A stretch of DNA of 64,000 nt from Betaproteobacteria bacterium (lineage in GTDB: Bacteria > Pseudomonadota > Gammaproteobacteria > Burkholderiales > Casimicrobiaceae), in NCBI GenBank assembly GCA_016717855.1, contig JADKEV010000021.1:1-64000 (forward strand), in the 5' to 3' direction. Both the position numbers and the translations under genes were made by a program. The notes under the pieces were generated by a model that was not told the origin of the DNA, made no database searches, and was given only the letters and a program-made list of their open reading frames with translations. This document shows, piece after piece, positions 57,148 through 64,000 of this stretch; the stretch's first letter is position 1; the number at the start of each line of letters is the position of its first letter.

Positions 57148-57651
57148 TCACCGACACAGGTTACCGCCGCCGCTGACGATGTCAACAAACTCCCGGCGTC
57201 TGACCGAAACCTCAGCACGGTTGGCATCGAGGTCTCGAATTGACATTGCGCATTCTTCACCGGCGCCAATCGCCTCAACGGCATAGTTACCATCAGGCTT
57301 TGGCTCAAAGGTGACAATGACACGACAGGATCTCGTCGCCAGGAGCGGAAAAGGCGCCTGCTCTATATGAATGAACTGGAGAGAGAGTGGAGATGCGGCT
57401 CCTATTCGGACTTGCCCAGAAGGCGAGTTTTTGAGAAGGTTCCTCACTCCGCGACAATCCTCAGAATGTTCAAACGTTTGGACAAATGTCGACTCTCTCC
57501 AGCGGCCCGCCGTCATGACCTCCACCTTGAGGTGGGCAGTCGGCCCATCTTTCGGCTCCACGTACGGCGCAGATGCACAACCGCCAAGCAGACTTTCGCC
57601 GATACATAGCGCAAGACATAGCCGGAGATATCTGGACTTTGGATAGTTCAT
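57148..57651 (-). CDS. Putative lipoprotein, cassette-like
   Basis: A 167-residue protein with a lipoprotein signal (LALCIGESLLGGCASAPYVE; lipobox LGGC). The mature part has no recognised domain; cysteines at EDCRG, SCRVI, EECAM and NLCR could pair. It lies 20 bp before the VOC gene. No attC is visible on either side, so its cassette nature is inferred from place, strand and composition. Confidence 0.6.
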   Translation of the reverse strand: MNYPKSRYLRLCLALCIGESLLGGCASAPYVEPKDGPTAHLKVEVMTAGRWRESTFVQTFEHSEDCRGVRNLLKNSPSGQVRIGAASPLSLQFIHIEQAPFPLLATRSCRVIVTFEPKPDGNYAVEAIGAGEECAMSIRDLDANRAEVSVRRREFVDIVSGGGNLCR

Positions 57652-57728
57652 TCGTGAAAGCGGCTAAGTGGGAGCTGACCTGGCGACGATGTGCGGCAGC
57701 GTTTGTTGAGCAATTGGTCGAGAGCCGG

Positions 57729-58655
57729 CTATCGACGGGACAGCTCAAATGGCGCTATCGAGGTCTCGCGTGCGCCGGCCTTCCTTGGGGCGCTTGGAAA
57801 GGTCCGAACCATCCAGTCCGCGGTCATCTGGCGCATGGTGTTCCCGCTGGCGCTGTCGAGCCCGTGGCCGGCGTTCAGTCCGAATGCATCCAGTCGCGGA
57901 TGCTGGGCGCTGCGTAGCGTCCGGTACAGCGGGAGAAAATGGTCTTCGATCGGGCAGGTCTTGTCGTCCAGGGCTGGGAAGAAGAGCAGCGCGGTTTTCT
58001 GTAACGCGGGTGCGTTGCGTGCGAAGCCATAGCTTTGATGGTTGGCAATGAGATCTCCTGTAAATGCGGGCCCGCCGCCCGGGACTGGGCCCTTTGGCCC
58101 AAAAAGTCCCTCAGTGACCTCGTCTAGAAACTGCTTGATACGCGACTGTGGATCGCCCAGCTCCCGACCAAAATAACCGTGATCGCAGGGCGCGAGGGCG
58201 ACAACGCCTGCAACGCTGTCATTCCCAGCCGCTCCCAGAAGCGCGATTGCACTACCCATGCTGTAGCCAAACAGAACGATCGGCAAATCACCAAGACCAA
58301 ATCGTTGCTTTGCTTCGGCACTCTTGAGGAAGTCAATCGCAGCTCGCGCGTCACTGATGCCGTTGAACACCGAGTATGTCCCTTGGTTTCCCCAGATACC
58401 GCGGTAGTTGAACCAAAAAGTAGCAACGCCCTGCTTCGCCAGGGTGGTTGCCAAAGGGGACTCTGGCCGAATCTTGCCCCCAGGATTGCCGTGCAAGTTA
58501 ATCACTACAGCGCGCGGCTCAACGTCGTCGGCGCGTTGCAAAAAGGCCGGCAGCTCGATGCCACCGCTGCGAAACGAAGTAGCGAGAGGTTGCGCCCAAA
58601 CCGCTACTGGAAGGACCGCAAAGATCAGGACGAACAATGAGCGGACGAAAACCAT
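57729..58655 (-). CDS. Exported alpha/beta hydrolase, cassette-like
   Basis: A 308-residue protein with a signal peptide (MVFVRSLFVLIFAVLPVAVW then AQP). Hydrolase features: NLHGNPGGK, NYRGIWGNQG, nucleophile elbow GYSMGSA, and a late GLNAGHGLD histidine. It resembles dienelactone-hydrolase/serine-aminopeptidase-type enzymes. An upstream ATG would add nine residues. It may act on esters or peptides in the periplasm. Confidence 0.75.
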   Translation of the reverse strand: MVFVRSLFVLIFAVLPVAVWAQPLATSFRSGGIELPAFLQRADDVEPRAVVINLHGNPGGKIRPESPLATTLAKQGVATFWFNYRGIWGNQGTYSVFNGISDARAAIDFLKSAEAKQRFGLGDLPIVLFGYSMGSAIALLGAAGNDSVAGVVALAPCDHGYFGRELGDPQSRIKQFLDEVTEGLFGPKGPVPGGGPAFTGDLIANHQSYGFARNAPALQKTALLFFPALDDKTCPIEDHFLPLYRTLRSAQHPRLDAFGLNAGHGLDSASGNTMRQMTADWMVRTFPSAPRKAGARETSIAPFELSRR

Positions 58656-58700
58656 ACTTGTATCTTTCTCTAACCGCCGCAACCGATTGTCAGGCCACCT

Positions 58701-59339
58701 TTACCCACGTACATAGCGCAAGTGTGTAACGGTTGGACTATCAACCAGCTTGTCAATTCGAAACCGCGGCACCGGCTCGCGCAAGTTCTCGAAGAGGCGT
58801 CTCCCACCTCCGAACACCACTGGCGCCATCGCGATCTCCAGCTCATCGATCACACCCAGGTTCAAATACTGCTGGATTACGTCCGCGCCGCCCGAGATGC
58901 GAACATCGCGGCCGCCCGCAGACTCTCTAGCCTGCTCAAGGGCGCTTTCCGGGCCGTCGTTGACGAAGTAGAATGTCGTCCCGCCCGGCCGGACCCAGGG
59001 TTCGCGCTTCTCGTGGGTAAGAACGTATACCGGCGTGTGAAACGGAGCCTCCTCGGGCCATGCGACCTCGCCTTGCTCGAACATTCGCTTGCCCATGATG
59101 TTGGCGCCGCTACGCTCCATGGTGTACCGAAACATGTCATTGACCGGACCGGTCTCTCCGCCTGGTCCGAATTTCAGGTTCTCGCGGAAGTGCTGCAGTT
59201 TAAGAACCCAGCTCATCATCGCACCCCATTTCGCGCCCCAGTCCTTGTAGTCGGGCCGAATCCAGTTCTCCATGGTCATTCCTTCCGGTGCCATGTAGCC
59301 GTCAAGGCTAAGCCCGATGTTCACGAATATCTTGCTCAT
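58701..59339 (-). CDS. Second dihydrofolate reductase-like (RibD C-domain) protein, cassette gene
   Basis: A 212-residue RibD_C-family protein: KIFVNIGLSLDGYMAPEGMT at the start, DVRISGGADVIQQYLNLGVI and EIAMAPVVFGGGRRLFENL later. It is only moderately similar to the protein at 54188, so they are separate acquisitions rather than a recent duplication. A 29-bp sequence with CTCTAAC and GTCAGGC at 58667-58695 may be a shortened attC. The substrate is unknown. Confidence 0.82.
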   Translation of the reverse strand: MSKIFVNIGLSLDGYMAPEGMTMENWIRPDYKDWGAKWGAMMSWVLKLQHFRENLKFGPGGETGPVNDMFRYTMERSGANIMGKRMFEQGEVAWPEEAPFHTPVYVLTHEKREPWVRPGGTTFYFVNDGPESALEQARESAGGRDVRISGGADVIQQYLNLGVIDELEIAMAPVVFGGGRRLFENLREPVPRFRIDKLVDSPTVTHLRYVRG

Positions 59340-59367
59340 GATTCTCCTCTCACGATCCTGGATATCG

Positions 59368-59439
59368 GCCTAGCGTTTGACATGAGGGGCGGCCGAGGGC
59401 GATAGCACTTGGACGTCCCTCTCGATTGAAGGGTTGGGC
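59368..59439 (-). other. attC site
   Basis: 72 bp bounded on the plus strand by GCCTAGC and GTTGGGC, with TTGACATGAGGG pairing imperfectly with CCCTCTCGATTGAA. The left core has AGC in place of AAC. It directly follows the stop of the gene at 59449. Confidence 0.7.
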
Positions 59440-59448
59440 GTCGCGCTT

Positions 59449-59859
59449 TTAGCGATGAGCTTGAGCGCTGAGCTCACGAGCCTGAACCTCAAAGTAGTTA
59501 TCCCGGTACACGCTGCGGCCTTGCAGGAACTGCCAGACGCTCGACGCGCCATAAGCAAAGAAGAACAACGGCCCCCACCGCTCGTACTGCTGAACATGGA
59601 TGCGCTCATGTGGGCCGATGCTTAGAAGCTCGCTACGAGTGACCGCAAGGATGACATGACCGAAGACGATGCCGCGGAACGGAAGCATACGCGCTAGCCT
59701 GCCGCAACTTTCCTCAGTCTCCCGGTAGGTTACTTCCAGTGCACCCGACGACCACCTGGCTTGGCCACCTGCCAGCAAAGGGATGCCAGCAAGCACCACA
59801 CCGACGGCAGAGCAGGGCGAAGCCCACAGCAACCTCCCGATTCCACGCCAATGCTTCAT
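59449..59859 (-). CDS. Membrane protein with HExxH-like motif, cassette gene
   Basis: A 136-residue protein with a hydrophobic N-terminal segment (about 8-31) and a second one near SVWQFLQ. The stretch HVILAVTRSELLSIGPHERI followed by HVQQYERWG contains HERIH, the zinc-peptidase HExxH pattern, and a later YFEVQARE could hold a third ligand. I recognise this layout from hypothetical cassette proteins but no function is assigned. It is bounded by attC sites on both sides, so it is a complete cassette. Confidence 0.7.
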   Translation of the reverse strand: MKHWRGIGRLLWASPCSAVGVVLAGIPLLAGGQARWSSGALEVTYRETEESCGRLARMLPFRGIVFGHVILAVTRSELLSIGPHERIHVQQYERWGPLFFFAYGASSVWQFLQGRSVYRDNYFEVQARELSAQAHR

Positions 59860-59865
59860 GACGGC

Positions 59866-59967
59866 CCTTGACGCAGAAGGTAAGCGGCAAACTGCGGCGT
59901 GCTGGATGCAAACGAGCTACGCTGGCGTGCCACGCCGGTGTTTGCCCGCTTGACCGCCGGGTCAGGC
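59866..59967 (-). other. attC site, 102-bp family
   Basis: Bounded by CCTTGAC and GTCAGGC on the plus strand. GTAAGCGGCAAAC near the left pairs with GTTTGCCCGCTTGAC at the right. It shares length and sequence with the sites at 60770 and 62752. The stop of the ATPase gene lies inside the right core. Confidence 0.85.
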
Positions 59968-60735
59968 ATCGCCCTCACGATCGCTAGGTGTGTCGAAGAG
60001 ATGTCTGAAGTACCTCTCCGGTGAATTGAGAAAATCACGTGTAACAAGATAGTGCTCAGATTCACGATAGGCAATTTCCTGAATTGTATCGCCGTCAAGG
60101 CTGAAGAGAACGGACCCGGGGTAGCTCAAAATAATAGGCGAGTGAGTCGCAATGATGAATTGCGCTTGACCAGGTGTGACGATCTCGTGAATGATCCTGA
60201 GAAATGTCAGTTGCCGTTGCGGGGAGAGTGCGGCTTCTGGCTCGTCGAGGATGTAGATTCCTTGCTCGAATCGGTTTGCGAAGAGGGCGAGAAAGGATTC
60301 ACCGTGGGACTGTTGGTGCAGCGATTTGCCGCCGTATGCACGCAGATCGGATACCTGCTCGATGTACGTTGCAAAATTGTAGAAGCTTTCGGCGCGCATG
60401 AAGAAGCCTTCGGTCATCTTTGGCAGCCACGACAGTCTCAGGGCTTGCGCCAGGTCGGACCGATCCGCGAAGACCGCCCGATGATGATCCCGGTTTCCAC
60501 CCTCAGGGCTAAAGCCGCAACATTCGGCAAGGGCTTCAAGGAGCGTAGACTTCGCTACCGTTCTCGCCGACAAAAAAGTGACATTTGTTCGAAACGACAA
60601 ATCGATTCCCTGAGAAAACGCTTGAACATTGAATGGGCGAGTTGTATCAAATTTCTCCGGAAGACTTACGACTCTGCGAAGGAAGGGTGCGCCCGTGGAC
60701 GCCCCAGCCGTATCGAACCGTCGATCCCGTTTCAT
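59962..60735 (-). CDS. AAA/ABC-type ATPase (OLD/RecF-like) with scrambled Walker A, cassette gene
   Basis: A 257-residue ATPase of the AAA_21/RecF-like group. Walker B is IYILDEPEAALSPQRQL and the switch histidine lies in FIIATHSPII. Where VGENGSGKST is expected the protein reads FLSARTVAKST. The DNA still spells GTC GGC GAG AAC GGT AGC (VGENGS) in another phase at 60546-60580, so two small compensating deletions around it have replaced the P-loop. As written the protein should not bind ATP normally. Flanked by attC sites, it is one cassette. Confidence 0.8.
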   Translation of the reverse strand: MKRDRRFDTAGASTGAPFLRRVVSLPEKFDTTRPFNVQAFSQGIDLSFRTNVTFLSARTVAKSTLLEALAECCGFSPEGGNRDHHRAVFADRSDLAQALRLSWLPKMTEGFFMRAESFYNFATYIEQVSDLRAYGGKSLHQQSHGESFLALFANRFEQGIYILDEPEAALSPQRQLTFLRIIHEIVTPGQAQFIIATHSPIILSYPGSVLFSLDGDTIQEIAYRESEHYLVTRDFLNSPERYFRHLFDTPSDREGDA

Positions 60736-60769
60736 GCTCAGATCGATCTACAGGTGTGCGGTTGGTGAT

Positions 60770-60871
60770 GCCTGACGCCTAAGATACGCGGCGAACAGCG
60801 GCACGCTGGATTCCAACGAAGCAAGCAGGTGTACCCCGCCGGTGTTTGTCAGCTTGACCGGCGGGTTAGGC
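60770..60871 (-). other. attC site, 102-bp family
   Basis: Bounded by GCCTGAC and GTTAGGC on the plus strand; GATACGCGGCGAACAGCGG on the left pairs with the CCGGTGTTTGTCAGC region on the right. The TAA stop of the DUF2442 gene lies in the right core. Confidence 0.87.
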
Positions 60872-61120
60872 GGCAACTCGCAGGGACGAGCGCAGAAATT
60901 CAGGAGCAAAGTCAGCGCCGTTTGGCCAGACAAGTGTGCGTAGTTCCGGATGGACCGTGAACTGACGAAATGACTCAACATTTCGTAGCGGCTCAAATAT
61001 TGGACCGTGCAGTTCGCTGCTCAGGTCAACTTCGCCTTCAGCACCGTCGCTGAATCGGAGCCACACGATGTACCCGCTGATGTAACTGGCCTCAATGATG
61101 TGCGGTAGCATAATCTTCAC
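60866..61120 (-). CDS. DUF2442 family protein
   Basis: An 84-residue DUF2442 protein (YIVWLRFSDGAEGEVDLSSE, later RTLVWPNGADFAPEFL). It is usually paired with a DUF4160 protein, as here, where its start overlaps the DUF4160 stop by 4 bp. The pair has been suggested to be toxin-antitoxin-like, but I know of no firm proof. Intact. Ends inside attC. Confidence 0.82.
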   Translation of the reverse strand: MKIMLPHIIEASYISGYIVWLRFSDGAEGEVDLSSELHGPIFEPLRNVESFRQFTVHPELRTLVWPNGADFAPEFLRSSLRVAA

Positions 61121-61374
61121 TCCAACGGATCAATATGTGGCAGCGGACGACTGGCGCGCGCAAGCGACCATGCCTCCTGCAACTCGACACGATGCAGATC
61201 TTTCCATTCCAACACGTGCGACAGGGCTCGCTTCGGAAACTCGCCATTGACACGGCCGGACTCGATCTCAATGGTAACCTCGAAATCGCCGTAGACCGCG
61301 TGAAAGTGCGCGGGCCCATGATCGCGGTAGTACATGGCGATAACGATTCAGAGAAAGCGACTCAGTTCGGGCAT
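61117..61374 (-). pseudogene. DUF4160 family gene with early in-frame stop
   Basis: From the ATG at 61374 the frame reads MPELSRFL, then TGA at codon 9 (61348-61350), then IVIAMYYRDHGPAHFHAVYG and on to a stop at 61117. The normal family start is MPxISRFxGIVIxMYxxDH, so the TGA replaces the usual glycine codon (GGA to TGA). Translation could restart at the internal ATG (MYYRDH, 61335), giving 72 residues without the first strand. The DUF2442 partner is intact. Confidence 0.72.
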
Positions 61375-61498
61375 GCATCATTGTAGCGCGCAAGGTGTTT
61401 GGTTTGCGCCTAACGACGCTGTAGAAAAACCCCAGCCTACACGGAACGAAAGTGGGCAGCAAGCTCGAAGGATGAGCGTAGAGAATTGGGGGAATCGG

Positions 61499-62581
61499 AT
61501 GGCCCGCTACAAGCACATCGATACCAGCCCGCGGTAGCTCGCGGTTGATCTGGCGCGGCAGTTGTTGCCGGGTACTTTCGAGCACGCGCTGAATCACCTG
61601 CTCGGCCTCCGCGGCCCGGCCCGCGCGCCGCCGCGCCGGCGCCCGGCCCCCCGCCGGCGGGCGCCCCCGGCGGCGGGCCCCCGCGCGGGGGGCGCCGCGC
61701 CGGGGCGGGCGGCCGCCGCGGCCCGCCCCGGCGCCGCGGGGCGGGGCGGCCCGCCCCCCCCCGCCCCCGCGCCCCGCGGGGGGCGGCGCCGCGCCCGCGC
61801 CGGGGGGGCGCCCGCGCCCGGGGCGGGCCCCGCCCGCGGCGGGGGCCCCGGGCGGGCCGCCCGCCGCGGCCGGCGGGGGGGCGCGCCGGCGGCGCGGCCG
61901 CCGGCGGCGGCGCGCGGCCGCCGCGGCCGCGGGCCCGCCGCGCCGGCGCCGGGCGGGGGGGCGCGAGGCCGATGGCAAGCAATCTCGCACGCCGGGCAAT
62001 CTGCCCTGATCGCCGACAACGGAATGCGCGGGCGTGACGAGCGATTCGCCAACCAGGTCCGACATCAGACCGCACCCGATCCGTTGTGGCACAAGACCCC
62101 GGCGGTGAAGAAGAGGGCACTGTTCAGCCCCGCGGACTTCACCTACGACGACGAAGCGCAGGTGTGTATCTGTCCGGCCGGAGAGTTCCTGTATCAGAAT
62201 GGCAGCCGCATCGTGATTGGTGGACGCGACGGGGTGAAGTTTACTGGCGCCAAGCGGGTATGCGGCCCGTGCCCGGTACGCGGCCAATGCTTGCGTCATC
62301 CGCAGCGCACAGCGGTGCGCCAGGTGGTGTTCTTCACCGGCCAGCTACAACAGCCCGAATCGCATTCGGCGCGGATGAAGCGCCGCATCGACTCCGCTGC
62401 CGGGCGGGTGCGATATGGCCAGCGCTTGGCCACCGTGGAGCCGGTGTTCGGCAACCTGCGTTACAACAAAGGTCTCGACCGGTTCACGCTGCGCGGCAAG
62501 GCAAAGGTCGACGGGCAATGGAAGCTGTTCTGCCTGGTTCACAACATCGAAAAACTTGCGCATCATGGCTACGCGCAGTAG
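61499..62581 (+). pseudogene. IS1182-family transposase, broken
   Basis: The start MARYKHIDTSPR is followed by TAG at 61535-61537, then LAVDLARQLLPGTFEHALNH in the same frame. From 61609 to 61965 the DNA is only G and C and encodes nothing recognisable. The frame then resumes with ALIADNGMRGRDERFANQVR, DFTYDDEAQVCICPAGEFLY, CGPCPVRGQCLRHPQRTAVR and FCLVHNIEKLAHHGYAQ, the IS1182 transposase C-terminus with its zinc-ribbon cysteines. The catalytic centre part is absent, so the element cannot move by itself. Confidence 0.82.
61609..61965. other. GC-only tract
   Basis: 357 consecutive bases contain no A or T. It replaces the middle of the transposase gene. No repeat unit is obvious; short runs of C and G alternate. 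This composition is far beyond that of any gene in the window and is most simply an assembly or base-calling artefact, though a real low-complexity insertion cannot be ruled out. Confidence 0.9.
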
Positions 62582-62751
62582 CAAGTAGTTCACGAGCGCC
62601 TGCAACAACGTATTCGCGCGCCAGAACGTACTTTGTGGCGCTTCAGTCCACTACGGCTCGATAAATCGCATCCCATGATCGGCGTCAACTACGCTCGCCG
62701 CGTCGCCGCCCAACGCACGCGCGAAAAAGTCGAACAGGGGTTTTTCTACAA

Positions 62752-62853
62752 CCTCAACGTAAAAGGTAAGCGGCGGGCACCGGCGCGCACGATGCCAGGA
62801 GAATGCACAAACGTGCCACGCCGGGGTACGTCCGCTTGACCGCCGGGTTAGGC
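62752..62853 (-). other. attC site, 102-bp family, interrupted by the IS
   Basis: Bounded by CCTCAAC and GTTAGGC on the plus strand; the GGTAAGCGGCGGGCACCGG side pairs with the GTCCGCTTGACC side. Its left core is partly formed by the IS border; the displaced original core GCCTAACG is at 61408-61415. It belongs to the small membrane-protein cassette to its right. Confidence 0.8.
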
Positions 62854-62878
62854 CCCGCGGCTGCATGCTTGGAAGTTG

Positions 62879-63091
62879 CTAGCGTGGAGGATGCCATTGG
62901 GAATGCACGATCTTGACTACTACGGCAAACATAAGGGAAATCACCAGGGCAATGGATGTAGCTGTGTAGATTGTGTACCAATTGCCTATGCTGTCCCATT
63001 TACCAGCGGTCTCCATATGGATGGTGACGAACAACATGATCGGGAGAACGACCAGTAGCGCACCGACGAAGGCATTTCGAAATATGTGCAT
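62879..63091 (-). CDS. Small two-segment membrane protein, cassette gene
   Basis: A 70-residue protein with two hydrophobic segments (about 6-24 and 42-62) and little else. No family recognised. The leader from the attC boundary at 63114 to the ATG is about 20 bp, as is normal for cassettes. It is flanked by attC on both sides. Confidence 0.7.
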   Translation of the reverse strand: MHIFRNAFVGALLVVLPIMLFVTIHMETAGKWDSIGNWYTIYTATSIALVISLMFAVVVKIVHSQWHPPR

Positions 63092-63107
63092 GGGGCGGCA
63101 AAGTGGG

Positions 63108-63234
63108 GCCTAACGTTCGAGCTCAGCGGGAGCCGGCGGCAGGACGCCAGGCCCGCGCGGTGCAGGATGAATCACGGCGCCGCGCGGGCCTGGCGTTCCT
63201 GCCGTTGGCGCTCCGCTTGAGCGAGGGGTTAGGC
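63108..63234 (-). other. attC site, 127 bp with long stem
   Basis: Bounded by perfect cores GCCTAAC and GTTAGGC. GGCAGGACGCCAGGCCCGCG on one side and CGCGGGCCTGGCGTTCCTGC on the other form a nearly perfect stem with few extrahelical bases, and the outer GTTCGAGCTCAGCGG / CCGCTTGAGCGAGG pair as well. A textbook large attC. Confidence 0.9.
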
Positions 63235-63252
63235 CGCACTCGTTGCCTACGC

Positions 63253-63717
63253 TTACCGTGGCGCCCGTTGCTGCATTTGAAGGGCCAGCATGCGCCACTG
63301 GCCCTGGCGATTGATGTACGTTGCCGTATATCGAAGCGTGGATGTGGACTCCGGTTTCCCTGGGCTGGCAAATCGAATCTCGGCTGTACCGAAGACCAGC
63401 GCGGCGCTTCCTTCAAGAAGTACTGAACGCTCTGTGATGGTCTGGCCGATCATATTCATTTTCAGCAGGCGTTGGATGAGTTCTTCCTTGCCTGTGGTGG
63501 TGCCGCCGCTGGTGTTGTACTGAAACTTGTCGTCTACCAGTCGTCGCAGTGCTACCTCGTTTCGACTTACTTCTGCCTCAACATACTCGTCCTCGGTGGC
63601 GAGAACGCGCATCTCTTCGACTTGTTGGGCAGAGGATGAAGTCATGGGCTGTGCGGAGCTTGTGAATGGAGCCAACGCGGCCGCAACGAAGATCGCGATG
63701 ATGATCGGGAAGTGCAT
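63253..63717 (-). CDS. Exported SnoaL/DUF4440-like protein, cassette gene
   Basis: A 154-residue protein with a signal peptide (MHFPIIIAIFVAAALAPFTS SAQ) and an NTF2-like fold of the DUF4440 type: EAEVSRNEVALRRLVDDKFQ, TTGKEELIQRLL and a late YINRQGQWRMLALQMQ. Related proteins bind small ligands or serve as accessory domains. The leader from the cassette boundary to the ATG is about 14 bp. It is the rightmost complete cassette in the window. Confidence 0.8.
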   Translation of the reverse strand: MHFPIIIAIFVAAALAPFTSSAQPMTSSSAQQVEEMRVLATEDEYVEAEVSRNEVALRRLVDDKFQYNTSGGTTTGKEELIQRLLKMNMIGQTITERSVLLEGSAALVFGTAEIRFASPGKPESTSTLRYTATYINRQGQWRMLALQMQQRAPR

Positions 63718-63725
63718 TTTGTGCG

Positions 63726-63803
63726 GCCTAACCCGAAAGTAGGGAGCTCAAAAATACGACAAATCCGTCATGACGGACGACCATCCTGGCTCCCGATTTG
63801 GGC
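63726..63803 (-). other. Cassette boundary: attI or a further attC
   Basis: GCCTAAC at 63726-63732 marks the start of the last complete cassette. To its right GGGAGC (63742-63747) pairs with GCTCCC (63789-63794), and TTTGGGC at 63797-63803 could be a degenerate right core, as in an attC. Between them is a 14-bp perfect palindrome TCCGTCATGACGGA (63764-63777). Alternatively this is attI, with an integrase gene beyond the window. I see no gene in 63804-64000. Confidence 0.5.
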
Positions 63804-64000
63804 AAATGCCTGTTTTTGCTCATCCTGTCACGCCGCCCAAATTGATACACGTCCTAAGATTCCGGAAAAACCGTCGCAGAGTCCGCATGGCAGGATTACT
63901 CGCGCGCCACGTTCAACGGCAATGCAAAATTTCGCAGAGTATGCCGCAGGGCCAAAGTTGCCGCCGACGCCAGCTTACGCCTGAAACCTGTACTGCGCGG

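Larger units (their letters stand above)
61416..62755 (+). mobile_element. IS1182-type insertion sequence inserted at an attC
   Basis: Ends are ACGCTGTAGAAAAACCCC on the left and the inverse GGGGTTTTTCTACAACCTC on the right; TGTAGAAAAACCCC is shared. The flanks carry AACG on both sides (61412-61415 and 62756-62759), a possible 4-bp target duplication. On the left the flank is GCCTAAC, an attC core; on the right the rest of a 102-bp attC follows. The visible 1340 bp is shorter than normal for this family, because the middle of the transposase gene is missing or replaced by a GC-only tract. Confidence 0.7.

Noticed and set aside
54188..59339. RibD-like cassettes as trimethoprim-resistance dfr genes
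   Set aside because: They belong to the longer RibD_C family (over 210 residues), not to DfrA (about 157 residues) or DfrB (about 78 residues).
61562..61980. Pro/Gly/Ala/Arg-rich peptides encoded by the GC-only tract
   Set aside because: A sequence without A or T cannot contain stop codons, so open frames there carry no information.

Overview
The window looks like a chromosomal or large-replicon segment of a high-GC betaproteobacterium (Burkholderiales-like). The reasons are the several Bug/TctC-type solute-binding proteins, a DUF2863 protein, the protocatechuate 4,5-cleavage gene order, the GC-rich codon use, and an environmental-type integron integrase. Roughly 1.2-50 kb is a GC-rich catabolic region. 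From about 53 kb to the right end the base composition is visibly lower and the genes become short, mostly unknown and nearly all on the minus strand: this is an integron gene-cassette array with recognisable attC sites.

Layout. 0-1.2 kb: integron integrase intI preceded by a LexA-like box. 1.2-6.9 kb: a branched-chain-type ABC transporter (livKHMGF order) with a MetE-like methyltransferase. 7-13 kb: a complete protocatechuate 4,5-cleavage operon (ligC, ligB, ligA, ligI, ligK, ligJ) with a ModA-like binding protein and a divergent LysR regulator. 14-22 kb: hydrolase, DUF2863, ABC-type and Bug-type binding proteins, a secreted BclA-like protein, TraB/GumN, MFS and cupin genes; the Bug and a following DHA2 efflux gene are each frameshifted. 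23.9-30.6 kb: 3-dehydroshikimate dehydratase split into two genes, a TRAP transporter, an AroE-type dehydrogenase and a TetR regulator. 30.7-42.1 kb: a long minus-strand operon (AroE-type enzyme, TctCBA transporter, CoA-acylating aldehyde dehydrogenase, citryl-CoA-lyase-like protein, ThDP enzyme, TIM-barrel protein, AroD) with a divergent IclR regulator. 42.3-53 kb: a 14-repeat RCC1 protein, M20 amidohydrolase, wax-ester-synthase-like acyltransferase, a second LigAB-like dioxygenase, a nuclease, a flavin reductase and a squalene-cyclase-fold protein. 53-64 kb: degraded DNA, then the cassette array, interrupted by an IS1182-type element.

How it fits together. AroE-type dehydrogenases, AroD and the split dehydratase would turn imported quinate/shikimate into protocatechuate, which LigAB, LigC, LigI and LigJ take to 4-carboxy-4-hydroxy-2-oxoadipate (CHA). 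LigK cleaves CHA to pyruvate and oxaloacetate. The most interesting possibility is that the ThDP enzyme, acylating aldehyde dehydrogenase and citryl-CoA-lyase-like protein form a second exit from CHA: decarboxylation would give a citrate semialdehyde, CoA-acylation would give citryl-CoA, and cleavage would give acetyl-CoA plus oxaloacetate. The chemistry fits exactly, but the link is inference.

Caveats. Several genes carry single-base frameshifts or nonsense codons, a 357-bp stretch has no A or T at all, and there is a long G-run near 47.4 kb. Some of these may be sequencing or assembly errors rather than biology. No rRNA, tRNA or CRISPR array was seen.
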